A stretch of 64,000 nucleotides of DNA from positions 496,001 to 560,000 of the forward strand of contig CAWIYK010000005.1 of the NCBI GenBank assembly GCA_963840275.1, given 5' to 3'. The stretch comes from Actinophytocola sp963840275 (GTDB taxonomy: Bacteria > Actinomycetota > Actinomycetes > Mycobacteriales > Pseudonocardiaceae). Every line of letters starts with the position of its first letter. The stretch's first letter is position 1. Of the stretch, positions 25,719-33,783 are shown piece by piece. Below the pieces are notes generated by a model. That model made no database searches. It was not told where the DNA came from and was given only the letters and a program-made list of their open reading frames with translations. A program made the position numbers and the translations under genes.

Positions 25719-26520
25719 ACCAGCTCCCGTCCTTCAGCTCGAACGGCAGCGGCACGGCCTGCGCGCCACTCCCGGCCAGCGTGATGTCGACCGTGGCGAG
25801 CGCCTCGGAGATCATCTCGACCTTGCCTATCTCGGCGGTGCTCCCGCTGCCCGCGGCGACCGAGTACAGCGTGCCGCCGTCCGTCTTCGCGCAGGTCAGC
25901 GCCGTCGCGGCCGCCTCGTCCTCGCCGTTGACCGCATCGACGTACTCCTGTGCGGCCGCGGAGACGCCCGCCTCGCCGCCGCCGTCGCCGCCCTCGGTCG
26001 ACTCCTCGGTCGTCGGGTCGTCGGTCGGCTCGTCCTCGCTGGTCGGCTCGTCGTCCGACGACGGCGGGGCGTCCGTGGTGGTGCTGCTGTCGCCCTCCGA
26101 CGCGCTGTTCGACTTGTCGTCGTCCTTGTTGAGCAGCCAGACGGCCACCCCGCCACCGCCGAGCACCAGCACGGCGATCACGATGATCGCGATGACCATG
26201 CCGCGCTTGCTCTTGGGCGGCTCGCCGCCGGGATAGCCGGGCTGGCCGTAGGGCCCCGGCTGCTGCTGGGCGTACGGGTCCTGCGCGAACTGCTGGGTCT
26301 GGCCGTACTGCCCGTACTGGCCCGGCTGCCCGGGCTGCTGGCCGTACTGCTCCGGCTGTCCCGGTTGTTGCCCGTACTGCTCCGGCTGCCCGTAGTGACC
26401 GGGTTGCGGCCCAGGCTGCTGGCCGTACTGCCCGGGTTGCTGACCGGGTTGCTGGCCGTACGGGTTCTGCTGCCCGTACGGGTCCGGCTGCCCGGGCGGC
26501 TGCTGCGGCGGGTAGGTCAT
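25705..26520 (-). CDS. Single-pass membrane protein with Gln/Gly/Pro/Tyr-rich tail (paralogue 3)
   Basis: This 271-residue protein has a tail of about 105 residues starting MTYPPQQPPG and built from GQQPGQ/YGQQP repeats. A KSKR stop, a TM helix (about 109-131), an acidic Ser/Thr linker (132-180) and an extracellular domain follow, with Cys in LTCAKTDGG and in the closing GSWCVTI. It is closely related in layout to the flanking genes. The tail is of prion-like composition (Gln, Gly, Tyr, Pro) and may self-associate; this is inferred from composition only. Confidence 0.75.
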   Translation of the reverse strand: MTYPPQQPPGQPDPYGQQNPYGQQPGQQPGQYGQQPGPQPGHYGQPEQYGQQPGQPEQYGQQPGQPGQYGQYGQTQQFAQDPYAQQQPGPYGQPGYPGGEPPKSKRGMVIAIIVIAVLVLGGGGVAVWLLNKDDDKSNSASEGDSSTTTDAPPSSDDEPTSEDEPTDDPTTEESTEGGDGGGEAGVSAAAQEYVDAVNGEDEAAATALTCAKTDGGTLYSVAAGSGSTAEIGKVEMISEALATVDITLAGSGAQAVPLPFELKDGSWCVTI

Positions 26521-26574
26521 GACTGGAGCTCCGATTGTTGGGGACGTTGCTTGTCTAGTGCCCGGCGCTGCGCA

Positions 26575-27216
26575 CTAGGCCTTGCCCTCGCCGCAGAACC
26601 GCCACTGGCCGTCCTCCTCGACGATCTTGATCAGGATCTTCGGCTTCTCGGTCGTGCCGTCGGCCGTGAGCTCCAGGTCGATCTTGGCTGTGGCGGTGTT
26701 GCCGTTCACGTCGGGCTCGCCGTTGGGCGCCGCGGTGATCTCGTACGGGTCGAGGTCACCTTCGAGCTTCGACGTGTCCGTGCCGAACTTCTTCTTGTAC
26801 GCGGCGCAGGCGTTGTTGACGACGTCCGCGAAGTCCTTGTTCTCGTACGCCGCCATGTAGTCCTCGCGCACGTCGTCCGGGGTGTTGCTCGAGTCGCCGG
26901 CGTCCGGGTCCGACTCGTCGCTGGACGCGTCGTCGGTGGCGGACTCGGCGGAGCTGTCCGAATTCGACGAGGTCTTGTCGGCCGCGTTGTCGCCGCCGTC
27001 GCCGCCGTTTCTGGTGAGGAAGTACACGGCGACCCCGCCGCCCCCGAGCAGCATCACCGCGATCGCCACGATGGCGACGATCATCCCGGTGTTCTTCTTC
27101 TTGGGCGGTTGACCCGAACCACCCGAGTAGCTGCCGAGGCCCTGGTAGGAGGACTGCCCGAACTGGCCGGGCTGCTGCTGGCCGTACTGGCCCGGCTGCT
27201 GCGGTGGATAGGTCAT
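26575..27216 (-). CDS. Single-pass membrane protein with Gln/Gly-rich tail (paralogue 4)
   Basis: This 213-residue protein has a tail of about 42 residues (starting MTYPPQQPGQ), then KKKN, a TM helix (about 45-67), an acidic Asp/Ser-rich linker (70-112) and an extracellular domain with NACAAYKKKF early and QWRFCGEGKA at the end. The ATG at 27216 aligns with the MTYPPQQ start of the paralogues; an upstream in-frame ATG would add nine residues. It is separated from the next paralogue downstream by 54 bp, so the block is probably one transcription unit. Confidence 0.72.
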   Translation of the reverse strand: MTYPPQQPGQYGQQQPGQFGQSSYQGLGSYSGGSGQPPKKKNTGMIVAIVAIAVMLLGGGGVAVYFLTRNGGDGGDNAADKTSSNSDSSAESATDDASSDESDPDAGDSSNTPDDVREDYMAAYENKDFADVVNNACAAYKKKFGTDTSKLEGDLDPYEITAAPNGEPDVNGNTATAKIDLELTADGTTEKPKILIKIVEEDGQWRFCGEGKA

Positions 27217-27385
27217 CTGGGGCTCGAACTCCTTCGCCCGCACCTGGGGCGTGTAGTGCCGCTACCAAGCAGACGGAGCCGACGCGCCGTCCGTTCCCGA
27301 CGATCCCCATCGTAGGAGAGCCCCACGACAACGGCCGCTGTCGGGACACGCCCGGCAGCGGCCGGTTGACCAATTCGTTACGAGG

Positions 27386-28096
27386 TCAGCTGGGGCGGTT
27401 GTCGCCGCTGCCGCCGAGCCCGCTGATGCACCAGTCGCCGTTCTCCTTGGACAGCAGGAGCTGGGTACTCGTGGTGCTGCCCTCCTCGACGTACTCCTTC
27501 ATCTCGTCCGGCACGTTGGTGTAGGTGAGCTTGATCTCGGCGGTCGCCTTGTCGCCCTGCTCGTCGACCGTGCCGAGCTCCGCCGTCGTCTCGAGCTGCG
27601 GGCCGCGCTCACCGGCGCCGGTGGCCTCGCCGAGCGTGTCCTCGATCTCCTGCTTGGTGGCCGAACACGACACTTCGGCGATTGCGCCCAGGTCCTTGTC
27701 GTTGTAGGCGCTGACGGCTGCCTCGGCTACGCCTTTAGGACTGCTCGTGTCCGCGCCGCTGGTGAGCACGATGATGAGGACCACGACGACCGCGACGACG
27801 ACCACGCCGCCGCCCGCGAGGAGCCACGGCAGCGGGCTCTTCTTCTGCGGTCCGTAACCGTACGGTCCGGGCGGCCCGTAAGGCTGCTGCTGACCGTATT
27901 GTCCGGGTTGACCGAATCCGCCGGGCTGCTGCGGCTGCGGGCCGCCCTGGGGGTAACCGCCCTGTTGCGGGTACCCGCCTTGCTGGGGGTAGCCGCCCTG
28001 CTGCGGGTAGCCACCAGGCTGCTGACCTGGGCCGGGCTGCTGACCGTACCCGGGCTGCCCGCCCCAGGGGCCTGGCTGCTGCGGCGGTTGCGACAT
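27386..28096 (-). CDS. Single-pass membrane protein with GGYPQQ-repeat tail (paralogue 5)
   Basis: This 236-residue protein has an 88-residue tail rich in Gly, Gln, Pro and Tyr with four near-identical GGYPQQ hexapeptides (28-51). KKSPLPW, a TM helix (about 93-116) and an extracellular domain follow, with Cys in VSCSATKQE and in NGDWCISG. A purine-rich AAGGAGAAG lies upstream of the ATG. It is divergent from mpa, whose start is 255 bp away. Function is unknown. The position between TrmI and Mpa corresponds roughly to lppK/Rv2117 in M. tuberculosis, but I see no relationship to those proteins. Confidence 0.75.
   Translation of the reverse strand: MSQPPQQPGPWGGQPGYGQQPGPGQQPGGYPQQGGYPQQGGYPQQGGYPQGGPQPQQPGGFGQPGQYGQQQPYGPPGPYGYGPQKKSPLPWLLAGGGVVVVAVVVVLIIVLTSGADTSSPKGVAEAAVSAYNDKDLGAIAEVSCSATKQEIEDTLGEATGAGERGPQLETTAELGTVDEQGDKATAEIKLTYTNVPDEMKEYVEEGSTTSTQLLLSKENGDWCISGLGGSGDNRPS
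27944..28015 (-). repeat. Four in-frame 18-bp repeats encoding GGYPQQ/GGYPQG
   Basis: The segment encodes residues 28-51 of the membrane protein at 27386-28096. The units are nearly identical at DNA level, so copy number may vary by slippage. Confidence 0.8.
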
Positions 28097-28293
28097 GTCC
28101 TGCTTCTCCTTATACGTGGCGATCCCCTCGCCAAGTCCGTTGGTTGTCGCCGACGGCTCGAGCGTCGGTCGACCACCTGACGCACCGTAGCGGGTAGGCG
28201 GTTCCCACCTGCGGCGAGATGGCACCTTCGAGCAGCCACGATCGTCGTTTCCGCGACGTGACGCGACAGTTCCGAGATGTGGATGGGGTTTGT

Positions 28294-28316
28294 TTGTCGG
28301 TCTACACCGGTACCGT
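28294..28316 (+). promoter_or_regulatory. PafBC-type (RecA-NDp) promoter of mpa
   Basis: TTGTCGGTC, an 8-nt spacer (TACACCGG), then TACCGT. Only the last base of the 9-mer departs from TTGTCRGTG. Transcription would begin about 28 nt before the mpa ATG, leaving room for the GGGAGGAGG ribosome site at about 28335-28343. Confidence 0.65.
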
Positions 28317-28351
28317 GGGGGTAAGACAGAATTTCGGGAGGAGGTGCCGAC

Positions 28352-30169
28352 ATGCAGCACAATCATCCCGGTGGTCGGCCAGAGGAGGCCGACGAGCACG
28401 GCGCTGGACCTGAGGCGGCTTCTGGGCACGAACCGTCGGAAGCTGCCCAGATCCGGTTCCTCGAGGAGGAAGTAGCGCTGCTGCGCCGGAAACTGACGGA
28501 CTCGCCACGGCATGCCAGGCTGCTCGAGCAGCGGCTGGCCGAGGCGTCGGAACGGGTCAGCCAGTTGACTGAGCGTAACTCCAAGCTGGTGGAGACTCTT
28601 CGCGAGGCTCGCAGCCAGCTGCTCGCGCTCCGAGAGGAGGTCGACCGGCTCGCGCAGCCACCGAGCGGCTACGGCGTGTTCCTGCAGGGGCACGAGGACG
28701 GCACCGTCGACGTGTTCACGGCCGGCAGGAAGATGCGGGTGGCGTGTTCGCCCGCGGTCGAGGTGGTCGACCTGCGTCGCGGTCAGTCGGTGCGGCTGAA
28801 CGAGGCGCTGACGATCGTCGAGGCCGGCCAGTTCGAGCGGATCGGCGAGGTGTCGACGCTGCGGGAGCTGCTCGACGAGGTGGAGGAGGACGTCGCGCCG
28901 ATGCGCGCGCTCGTCGTCGGCCACGCCGACGAGGAGCGGGTGGTGTGGCTCGCCGACCCGCTGCGCGAGGCCACCCTCAAGCCGGGTGACTCGCTGCTCG
29001 TCGACTCCAAGTCGGGCTACGCCTACGAGCGGGTGCCCAAGGCCGAGGTCGAGGACCTGGTGCTGGAGGAGGTGCCGGACGTCGACTACGAGTCGATCGG
29101 CGGCCTGTTCCGGCAGATCGAGCAGATCCGCGACGCGGTGGAGCTGCCGTTCCTGCATGCCGAGCTGTTCCGCGAGTACGAGCTGCGGCCGCCGAAGGGT
29201 GTCCTGCTGTACGGCCCGCCGGGCTGCGGCAAGACGCTCATCGCCAAGGCGGTGGCCAACTCGCTGGCGAAGAAGGTCGCCGCCGCCCGCGGCGACACGG
29301 CTCCGAAGGACGCCAAGTCCTACTTCCTGAACATCAAGGGACCGGAGCTGCTGAACAAGTTCGTCGGCGAGACCGAGCGCCACATCCGGCTGATCTTCCA
29401 GCGTGCGCGGGAGAAGGCGTCGGAGGGCACCCCGGTGATCGTGTTCTTCGACGAGATGGACTCGATCTTCCGTACCCGAGGAAGCGGTGTGTCCTCGGAT
29501 GTGGAGACGACCATCGTGCCCCAGTTGCTGAGTGAGATCGACGGCGTCGAGGGCCTGGAGAACGTGATCGTGATCGGTGCCTCCAACCGGGAGGACATGA
29601 TCGACCCCGCGATCCTGCGGCCGGGCCGGCTCGACGTCAAGATCAAGATCGAGCGGCCGGACGCCGAGGCGGCGAAGGACATCTTCTCGAAGTACCTGAC
29701 GAGCAAGCTGCCGATCCACGCCGACGACCTGGCGGAGTTCGGCGGGGAGCGGTCGGCGACGATCGACGCGATGATCCAGCACACGGTCGAGCGCATGTAC
29801 GAGGAGACGGAGGAGAACCGCTTCCTCGAGGTCACGTACGCGAACGGCGACAAGGAGGTGCTCTACTTCCGCGACTTCAACTCGGGCGCGATGATCCAGA
29901 ACATCGTGGACCGGGCGAAGAAGGCGGCGATCAAGTCGGTGCTGGACACCCAGCAGCGCGGTCTGCGGGTGCAGCACCTGCTGGACGCGATCGTCGACGA
30001 GTTCGCGGAGAACGAGGACCTGCCCAACACCACGAACCCGGACGACTGGGCGCGGATCTCCGGCAAGAAGGGGGAGCGGATCGTCTACATCCGCACCCTC
30101 GTCACCGGGAAGAACCAGGAGTCCGGCCGGGCGATCGACACGGCGACGAACACGGGCCAGTACCTGTAG
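28352..30169 (+). CDS. mpa: Proteasomal AAA+ ATPase (Mpa/ARC)
   Basis: This 605-residue protein has a coiled coil (about 32-101) that captures Pup, two OB folds (about 105-235) and a AAA+ domain with Walker A GPPGCGKT at 288-295, Walker B VIVFFDEMDS and the arginine-finger region RPGRLDVK. The protein ends in QYL, the gate-opening C-terminal motif that docks on the 20S proteasome. The hexamer unfolds pupylated proteins and feeds them to PrcAB. A strong GGGAGGAGG lies upstream. A PafBC-type promoter precedes it, consistent with DNA-damage induction. Confidence 0.96.
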   Translation: MQHNHPGGRPEEADEHGAGPEAASGHEPSEAAQIRFLEEEVALLRRKLTDSPRHARLLEQRLAEASERVSQLTERNSKLVETLREARSQLLALREEVDRLAQPPSGYGVFLQGHEDGTVDVFTAGRKMRVACSPAVEVVDLRRGQSVRLNEALTIVEAGQFERIGEVSTLRELLDEVEEDVAPMRALVVGHADEERVVWLADPLREATLKPGDSLLVDSKSGYAYERVPKAEVEDLVLEEVPDVDYESIGGLFRQIEQIRDAVELPFLHAELFREYELRPPKGVLLYGPPGCGKTLIAKAVANSLAKKVAAARGDTAPKDAKSYFLNIKGPELLNKFVGETERHIRLIFQRAREKASEGTPVIVFFDEMDSIFRTRGSGVSSDVETTIVPQLLSEIDGVEGLENVIVIGASNREDMIDPAILRPGRLDVKIKIERPDAEAAKDIFSKYLTSKLPIHADDLAEFGGERSATIDAMIQHTVERMYEETEENRFLEVTYANGDKEVLYFRDFNSGAMIQNIVDRAKKAAIKSVLDTQQRGLRVQHLLDAIVDEFAENEDLPNTTNPDDWARISGKKGERIVYIRTLVTGKNQESGRAIDTATNTGQYL

Positions 30170-31069
30170 GTGCGGCTCGGACTGGGATTGGCGGCACTCG
30201 GCCGGCCGGCGTACATCAACGTCGGCCGGTCCGAGCTGCCGCCTTCTCGCTCTGTGGACGCCATGCGCGAGGCGTCGTGGTCGGTGCTCGACGCCGCGTA
30301 CGCGGCGGGCGTGCGGTGGGTCGACGTGGCCCGCTCCTACGGCCGCGCGGAGGAGTTCCTGGCCGGCTGGCTCGACTCGCGGTCGCCGGTCGACCTGACC
30401 GTGTCCAGCAAGTGGGGCTACACCTATGTCGGCGACTGGCGGCTCGACGCGCCGGTGCACGAGGAGAAGGCCCACACGCTCGACCGGTTCCGCGCGCAGT
30501 GGGTGGAGAGCTCTGGGCTGCTCGGGGCGCGCCTCGCGCTGTACCAGGTGCACTCGCTGACCCCGGACAGCCCGCTGTTCGACGACCTCGCGCTGCAGGA
30601 CGCGCTCGCGGCCCTGCCGGTGCGGGTCGGCTTCTCGACGTCGGGGCCTGAGCAGGCTGCTGTGGTGCGCAGGGCGCTGGCGCTGAGCCGGCACGGGAGG
30701 CCGGTGTTCACGGCCGTGCAGTCGACGTGGAACGTGCTGGAGCCGTCCGTGGGGCCGGCGCTGGCGGAGGCGCACGATGCCGGCGCGCACGTGCTCGTCA
30801 AGGAGGCGCTCGCCAACGGCCGCCTCGCCGTGGACCCGCCTGCGGCGGTCGCCGAGCTGGCCGGGTCGCTGGGCGTGGGGTCGGACGCGGTCGCGTTGGC
30901 CGCGGCGCTGGCTCAGCCGTGGGCCGACGTCGTCCTGTCCGGCGCTGCGGGCACGCGGCAGTTGGCGAGCAACCTGGCTGCGCTCACGGTGGGGTCCGTC
31001 GACCTGCCTGACCTCGCCGAGCCGGCGCCCGAGTACTGGAAGTACCGCTCCGCCCTGGCGTGGGCCTGA
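30170..31069 (+). CDS. Aldo/keto reductase-family protein following mpa
   Basis: This 299-residue (beta/alpha)8 protein of the aldo/keto reductase superfamily has VRWVDVARSYGRAEEFL (Asp and Tyr), SSKWGY (Lys) and LYQVHS (His), so the catalytic tetrad is kept. The cofactor end is shorter than usual, and the protein closes with APEYWKYRSALAWA. The GTG follows the mpa TAG with no gap and has no ribosome site of its own, so it is probably translated by reinitiation from mpa. A damaged copy of its 3' end lies directly downstream. A role in the proteasome system is unknown. Confidence 0.85.
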   Translation: MRLGLGLAALGRPAYINVGRSELPPSRSVDAMREASWSVLDAAYAAGVRWVDVARSYGRAEEFLAGWLDSRSPVDLTVSSKWGYTYVGDWRLDAPVHEEKAHTLDRFRAQWVESSGLLGARLALYQVHSLTPDSPLFDDLALQDALAALPVRVGFSTSGPEQAAVVRRALALSRHGRPVFTAVQSTWNVLEPSVGPALAEAHDAGAHVLVKEALANGRLAVDPPAAVAELAGSLGVGSDAVALAAALAQPWADVVLSGAAGTRQLASNLAALTVGSVDLPDLAEPAPEYWKYRSALAWA

Positions 31070-31109
31070 CGGGTTCGCCTGGAACGGTCGCCGGGCGTGG
31101 GTCCGGATG

Positions 31110-31246
31110 GTCGCGTTGGTGGGCAGGCGTCAGTTGGCGAGCATTCTGCCCGCGCCGACGGTGGCGGAGACCGATCTGCCGGCCTCGCCGTCCCACCGCC
31201 CGACTACTGGAAGCACCGCTCCGACTTGCCCGGCATCGCCTGGAGC
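31110..31246 (+). pseudogene. Degenerate duplicate of the aldo/keto reductase 3' end
   Basis: Translating in two frames recovers RRQLASILPAPTVAETDLP and then PPDYWKHRSDLPGIAW. These mirror TRQLASNLAALTVGSVDLP and APEYWKYRSALAW at the end of the intact gene just upstream. A frameshift near 31195 separates the two halves, and no start or N-terminal part is present. It looks like a relic of a tandem duplication. Confidence 0.7.
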
Positions 31247-31341
31247 GCAGGAGAGTCGCCGGCCGGAAGACGAGACGAAACGCCCGCGCTCGCACCGACG
31301 ACGTCGACAGTGGAACAGCCGAGTCGACGAAGCGAGGACTC

Positions 31342-31833
31342 ATGACGCCGATGATGGCCGAGGTGCCGGACGCACCAGGCCGCAGGCCGGACTCGGTCGT
31401 GGTGGCGGCGACGCTGGGCACGGTGGTCGGGGTCGGGACACTCGCCGGCATCCTGTACGCCGTCGCCGCGGTGTTCGACTCGCTCGGGCCGGTCTGGTTC
31501 GTCACCACCGCCGCCGTGGTCGGCGTCGTCCAGTTGGCCACCGGGGTGCTGATGATCGTCGGCGCCGCGCGGCTGGCGGGTGGGCGGGGCCGGGGAGTGT
31601 TCCTCGCCGGGATCGCCCTGGAGTTCTTGCTGTGTGCGGTCCACGCGCTGAACGCGCTGATCCTCGTCGCTGGTGACCCCGATGACGCGGGGGTCGTCTG
31701 GGTCTTCCTCCTCGTCCCGAGCTGCGTCGCCGTCCTGGTGGCGGGCAGCCTGTTCCTGTCGCTGCGTCCGGCGGCCACGGCGTTCCTGTCCCGTGGCACG
31801 CGGCCGTCGCACGTCGTGGCCGTCACCAGGTAG
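31342..31833 (+). CDS. Four-TM membrane protein
   Basis: I do not recognise a family for this 163-residue protein. It has four hydrophobic helices at about 20-43, 52-77, 88-108 and 117-142, with short loops and a basic C-terminus (RGTRPSHVVAVTR). The ATG at 31342 follows GCGAGGAC, a usable ribosome site. It lies between the mpa and dop units. An unrelated origin is possible, because the position corresponds only loosely to Rv2113/Rv2114. Confidence 0.65.
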   Translation: MTPMMAEVPDAPGRRPDSVVVAATLGTVVGVGTLAGILYAVAAVFDSLGPVWFVTTAAVVGVVQLATGVLMIVGAARLAGGRGRGVFLAGIALEFLLCAVHALNALILVAGDPDDAGVVWVFLLVPSCVAVLVAGSLFLSLRPAATAFLSRGTRPSHVVAVTR

Positions 31834-31922
31834 GGGCCCATCGCCGCGTCGAGGGACCCAGAGCGGGCGCACATCGCATGCGCGCGTGTGTCGACGCGAT
31901 GCCGTCCCCGTAGGCTGGCAGT

Positions 31923-33431
31923 ATGCGTCGGATCATGGGTACCGAGGTCGAGTACGGGATCGCCGTCCCGGGAGACGCGACCGCCAACCCGGTACTGACC
32001 TCCACACAGGTCGTGCTGGCATACGCGGCCGCGGCCGACATCCCGCGTGCGCGGCGCGCCCGATGGGACTACGAGGTCGAGTCGCCACTGCGGGACGCGC
32101 GGGGGTTCGACCTGGGCGCGCCCGGCATGCCGCCGTCGGACCCGGACGTCGAGGACCTCGGCGCCGCCAACGTCATCCTCACCAACGGCGCGCGCCTCTA
32201 CGTCGACCACGCGCACCCGGAGTACTCCGCGCCGGAGGTCACCAACGCGCGCGACGCCGTCATCTGGGACAAGGCGGGCGAGCGGGTCATGGAGGAGGCG
32301 GCCATGCGCGCCGCCACCGTGCCCGGCCAGGCGCGGCTGCAGCTGTACAAGAACAACGTGGACGGCAAGGGCGCGAGCTACGGCACCCACGAGAACTACC
32401 TGATGGCCCGCAACACGCCCTTCACCGCGGTGATCGCCGGCCTGACGCCGTTCTTCGCGTCGCGCCAGGTCATCTGCGGCTCCGGCCGCGTCGGCGTCGG
32501 CGCGGCGGGGGAGGAGGCCGGGTTCCAGCTCTCCCAGCGCGCCGACTACATCGAGGTCGAGGTCGGCCTCGAGACCACGCTGAAGCGCGGCATCATCAAC
32601 ACCCGCGACGAGCCGCACGCGGACGCGGACAAGTACCGCCGCCTGCACGTGATCATCGGCGACGCGAACCTCGCGGAGACGTCCACGTACCTGAAGGTGG
32701 GCACGACCGCGCTGGTGCTGGACCTCATCGAGTCGGGCGTGCGCTTCGACGCGCTCAAGCTCGCCGACCCGGTCCGTGCGGTGCACACGCTGAGCCACGA
32801 CCCGTCGCTCAAGGCGACCGTGGAGCTGGCGAACGGCCGCAAGTTCACCGGCCTGGACATCCAGGCCGCCTACCACGAGCTGATCTCGGCGAACCTCGAC
32901 CGCACCGAGCAGGACCCGGTGTCGACGGACGTCATGCGCACGTGGGGTGAGATCATCGACGCGCTGCGCCGCGACCCGATGGAGTGCGCGGACCGGCTCG
33001 ACTGGCCGGCCAAGCTGCGGCTGCTCGAGGGCTTCCGCGCGCGCGACGGCCTCGGCTGGTCCTCGCCCCGGCTGCACCTCGTCGACCTGCAGTACTCCGA
33101 CGTGCGCCTCGCGAAGGGCCTCTACAACCGGCTGGTCACCCGCGGCTCGATGAAGCGGCTGGTCAGCGAGGACGAGGTCCAGGCGGCCATCACGGCGCCG
33201 CCGCAGGACACGCGGGCGTACTTCCGCGGCCGCTGCCTCGAGCGATACCCGAGCGCGATCGCCGCGGCCTCCTGGGACTCGGTCATCTTCGATCTGGGTC
33301 GCGAGTCACTGGTCCGGATCCCGACGCTGGAGCCGCTGCGGGGCACCAAAGCGCACGTCGGAGCCCTGCTGGAGGCGTCGGAGACGGCCGAGGAGCTCGT
33401 CGACGCGCTCACCGGCGGGTCGAAACGCTAG
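31923..33431 (+). CDS. dop: Pup deamidase/depupylase Dop
   Basis: This 502-residue carboxylate-amine ligase-fold enzyme of the Dop/PafA pair has GTEVEYGIAVPG at the N-terminus (metal/ATP-site glutamates at 8 and 10), KNNVDGKGASYGTHENYL and INTRDEPHADADKYRRLHV. The segment at about 40-80 (ARRARWDYEVESPLRD...PPSDPDVEDLG) is the Dop loop that PafA lacks. Dop removes Pup from proteins and, where needed, deamidates Pup. Here Pup already ends in Glu, so only depupylation would be required. The ATG follows TAGGCT (31911-31916) by 6 nt, so transcription is probably leaderless. Confidence 0.96.
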   Translation: MRRIMGTEVEYGIAVPGDATANPVLTSTQVVLAYAAAADIPRARRARWDYEVESPLRDARGFDLGAPGMPPSDPDVEDLGAANVILTNGARLYVDHAHPEYSAPEVTNARDAVIWDKAGERVMEEAAMRAATVPGQARLQLYKNNVDGKGASYGTHENYLMARNTPFTAVIAGLTPFFASRQVICGSGRVGVGAAGEEAGFQLSQRADYIEVEVGLETTLKRGIINTRDEPHADADKYRRLHVIIGDANLAETSTYLKVGTTALVLDLIESGVRFDALKLADPVRAVHTLSHDPSLKATVELANGRKFTGLDIQAAYHELISANLDRTEQDPVSTDVMRTWGEIIDALRRDPMECADRLDWPAKLRLLEGFRARDGLGWSSPRLHLVDLQYSDVRLAKGLYNRLVTRGSMKRLVSEDEVQAAITAPPQDTRAYFRGRCLERYPSAIAAASWDSVIFDLGRESLVRIPTLEPLRGTKAHVGALLEASETAEELVDALTGGSKR

Positions 33432-33480
33432 GACGTTCGCTCACGGCGAATCCCGATCATCGACCGGATGGTCCGCGAAA

Positions 33481-33503
33481 TTGTCAGTGCCGGTCGGTAA
33501 TCT
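33481..33503 (+). promoter_or_regulatory. PafBC-type (RecA-NDp) promoter of pup-prcBA
   Basis: TTGTCAGTG, an 8-nt spacer (CCGGTCGG), then TAATCT: an exact match to TTGTCRGTG-N8-TAnnnT. The hexamer lies 32 bp before the pup ATG, and GGGAGG (33526-33531) provides the ribosome site. Confidence 0.82.
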
Positions 33504-33535
33504 TGAAGACAGACAATCCCGATGCGGGAGGCGAC

Positions 33536-33730
33536 ATGGCCCAGGAACAGGTCCAGCGGCAAGGCGGCGGTGACGGCGACGACGATGTCGACGGCGGCGC
33601 GCCGGCCGGTCAGGAACGCAGGGAGAAGCTCGGCGAGGACGTCGACACGATCCTCGACGAGATCGACGACGTGCTCGAGGAGAACGCCGAGGACTTCGTC
33701 CGTGCGTACGTGCAAAAGGGCGGCGAGTAG
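33536..33730 (+). CDS. pup: Prokaryotic ubiquitin-like protein Pup
   Basis: This 64-residue, highly acidic, largely disordered protein has a central region LGEDVDTILDEIDDVLEEN that binds the Mpa coiled coil. The C-terminus is VQKGGE, so the Glu needed for ligation to substrate lysines is encoded directly, rather than Gln as in mycobacteria. The N-terminal 20 residues (Gln/Gly/Asp-rich) would serve as the unfolding initiator. It has its own promoter and a strong GGGAGG site. prcB follows after 53 bp. Confidence 0.97.
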   Translation: MAQEQVQRQGGGDGDDDVDGGAPAGQERREKLGEDVDTILDEIDDVLEENAEDFVRAYVQKGGE

Positions 33731-33783
33731 GTTCGCCGCTCGACCCCCGTCGGCGATCTCGAACTAGCAGAACGAAAGCAGGC

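Noticed and set aside
27944..28015. CRISPR-like array of short repeats
   Set aside because: The repeats are 18 bp, contiguous without spacers and in frame within a coding region.
27386..30790. Minus-strand open frame of about 1134 codons opposite mpa
   Set aside because: Only the last 236 codons (the membrane protein at 27386-28096) look like protein; the rest is antisense to the clearly identified mpa and reductase genes.
31911..31916. RecA-NDp promoter before dop
   Set aside because: A TGTCGA lies upstream, but 16 nt from TAGGCT rather than the 10 nt required from the TGTCRG core, so the match fails on spacing.
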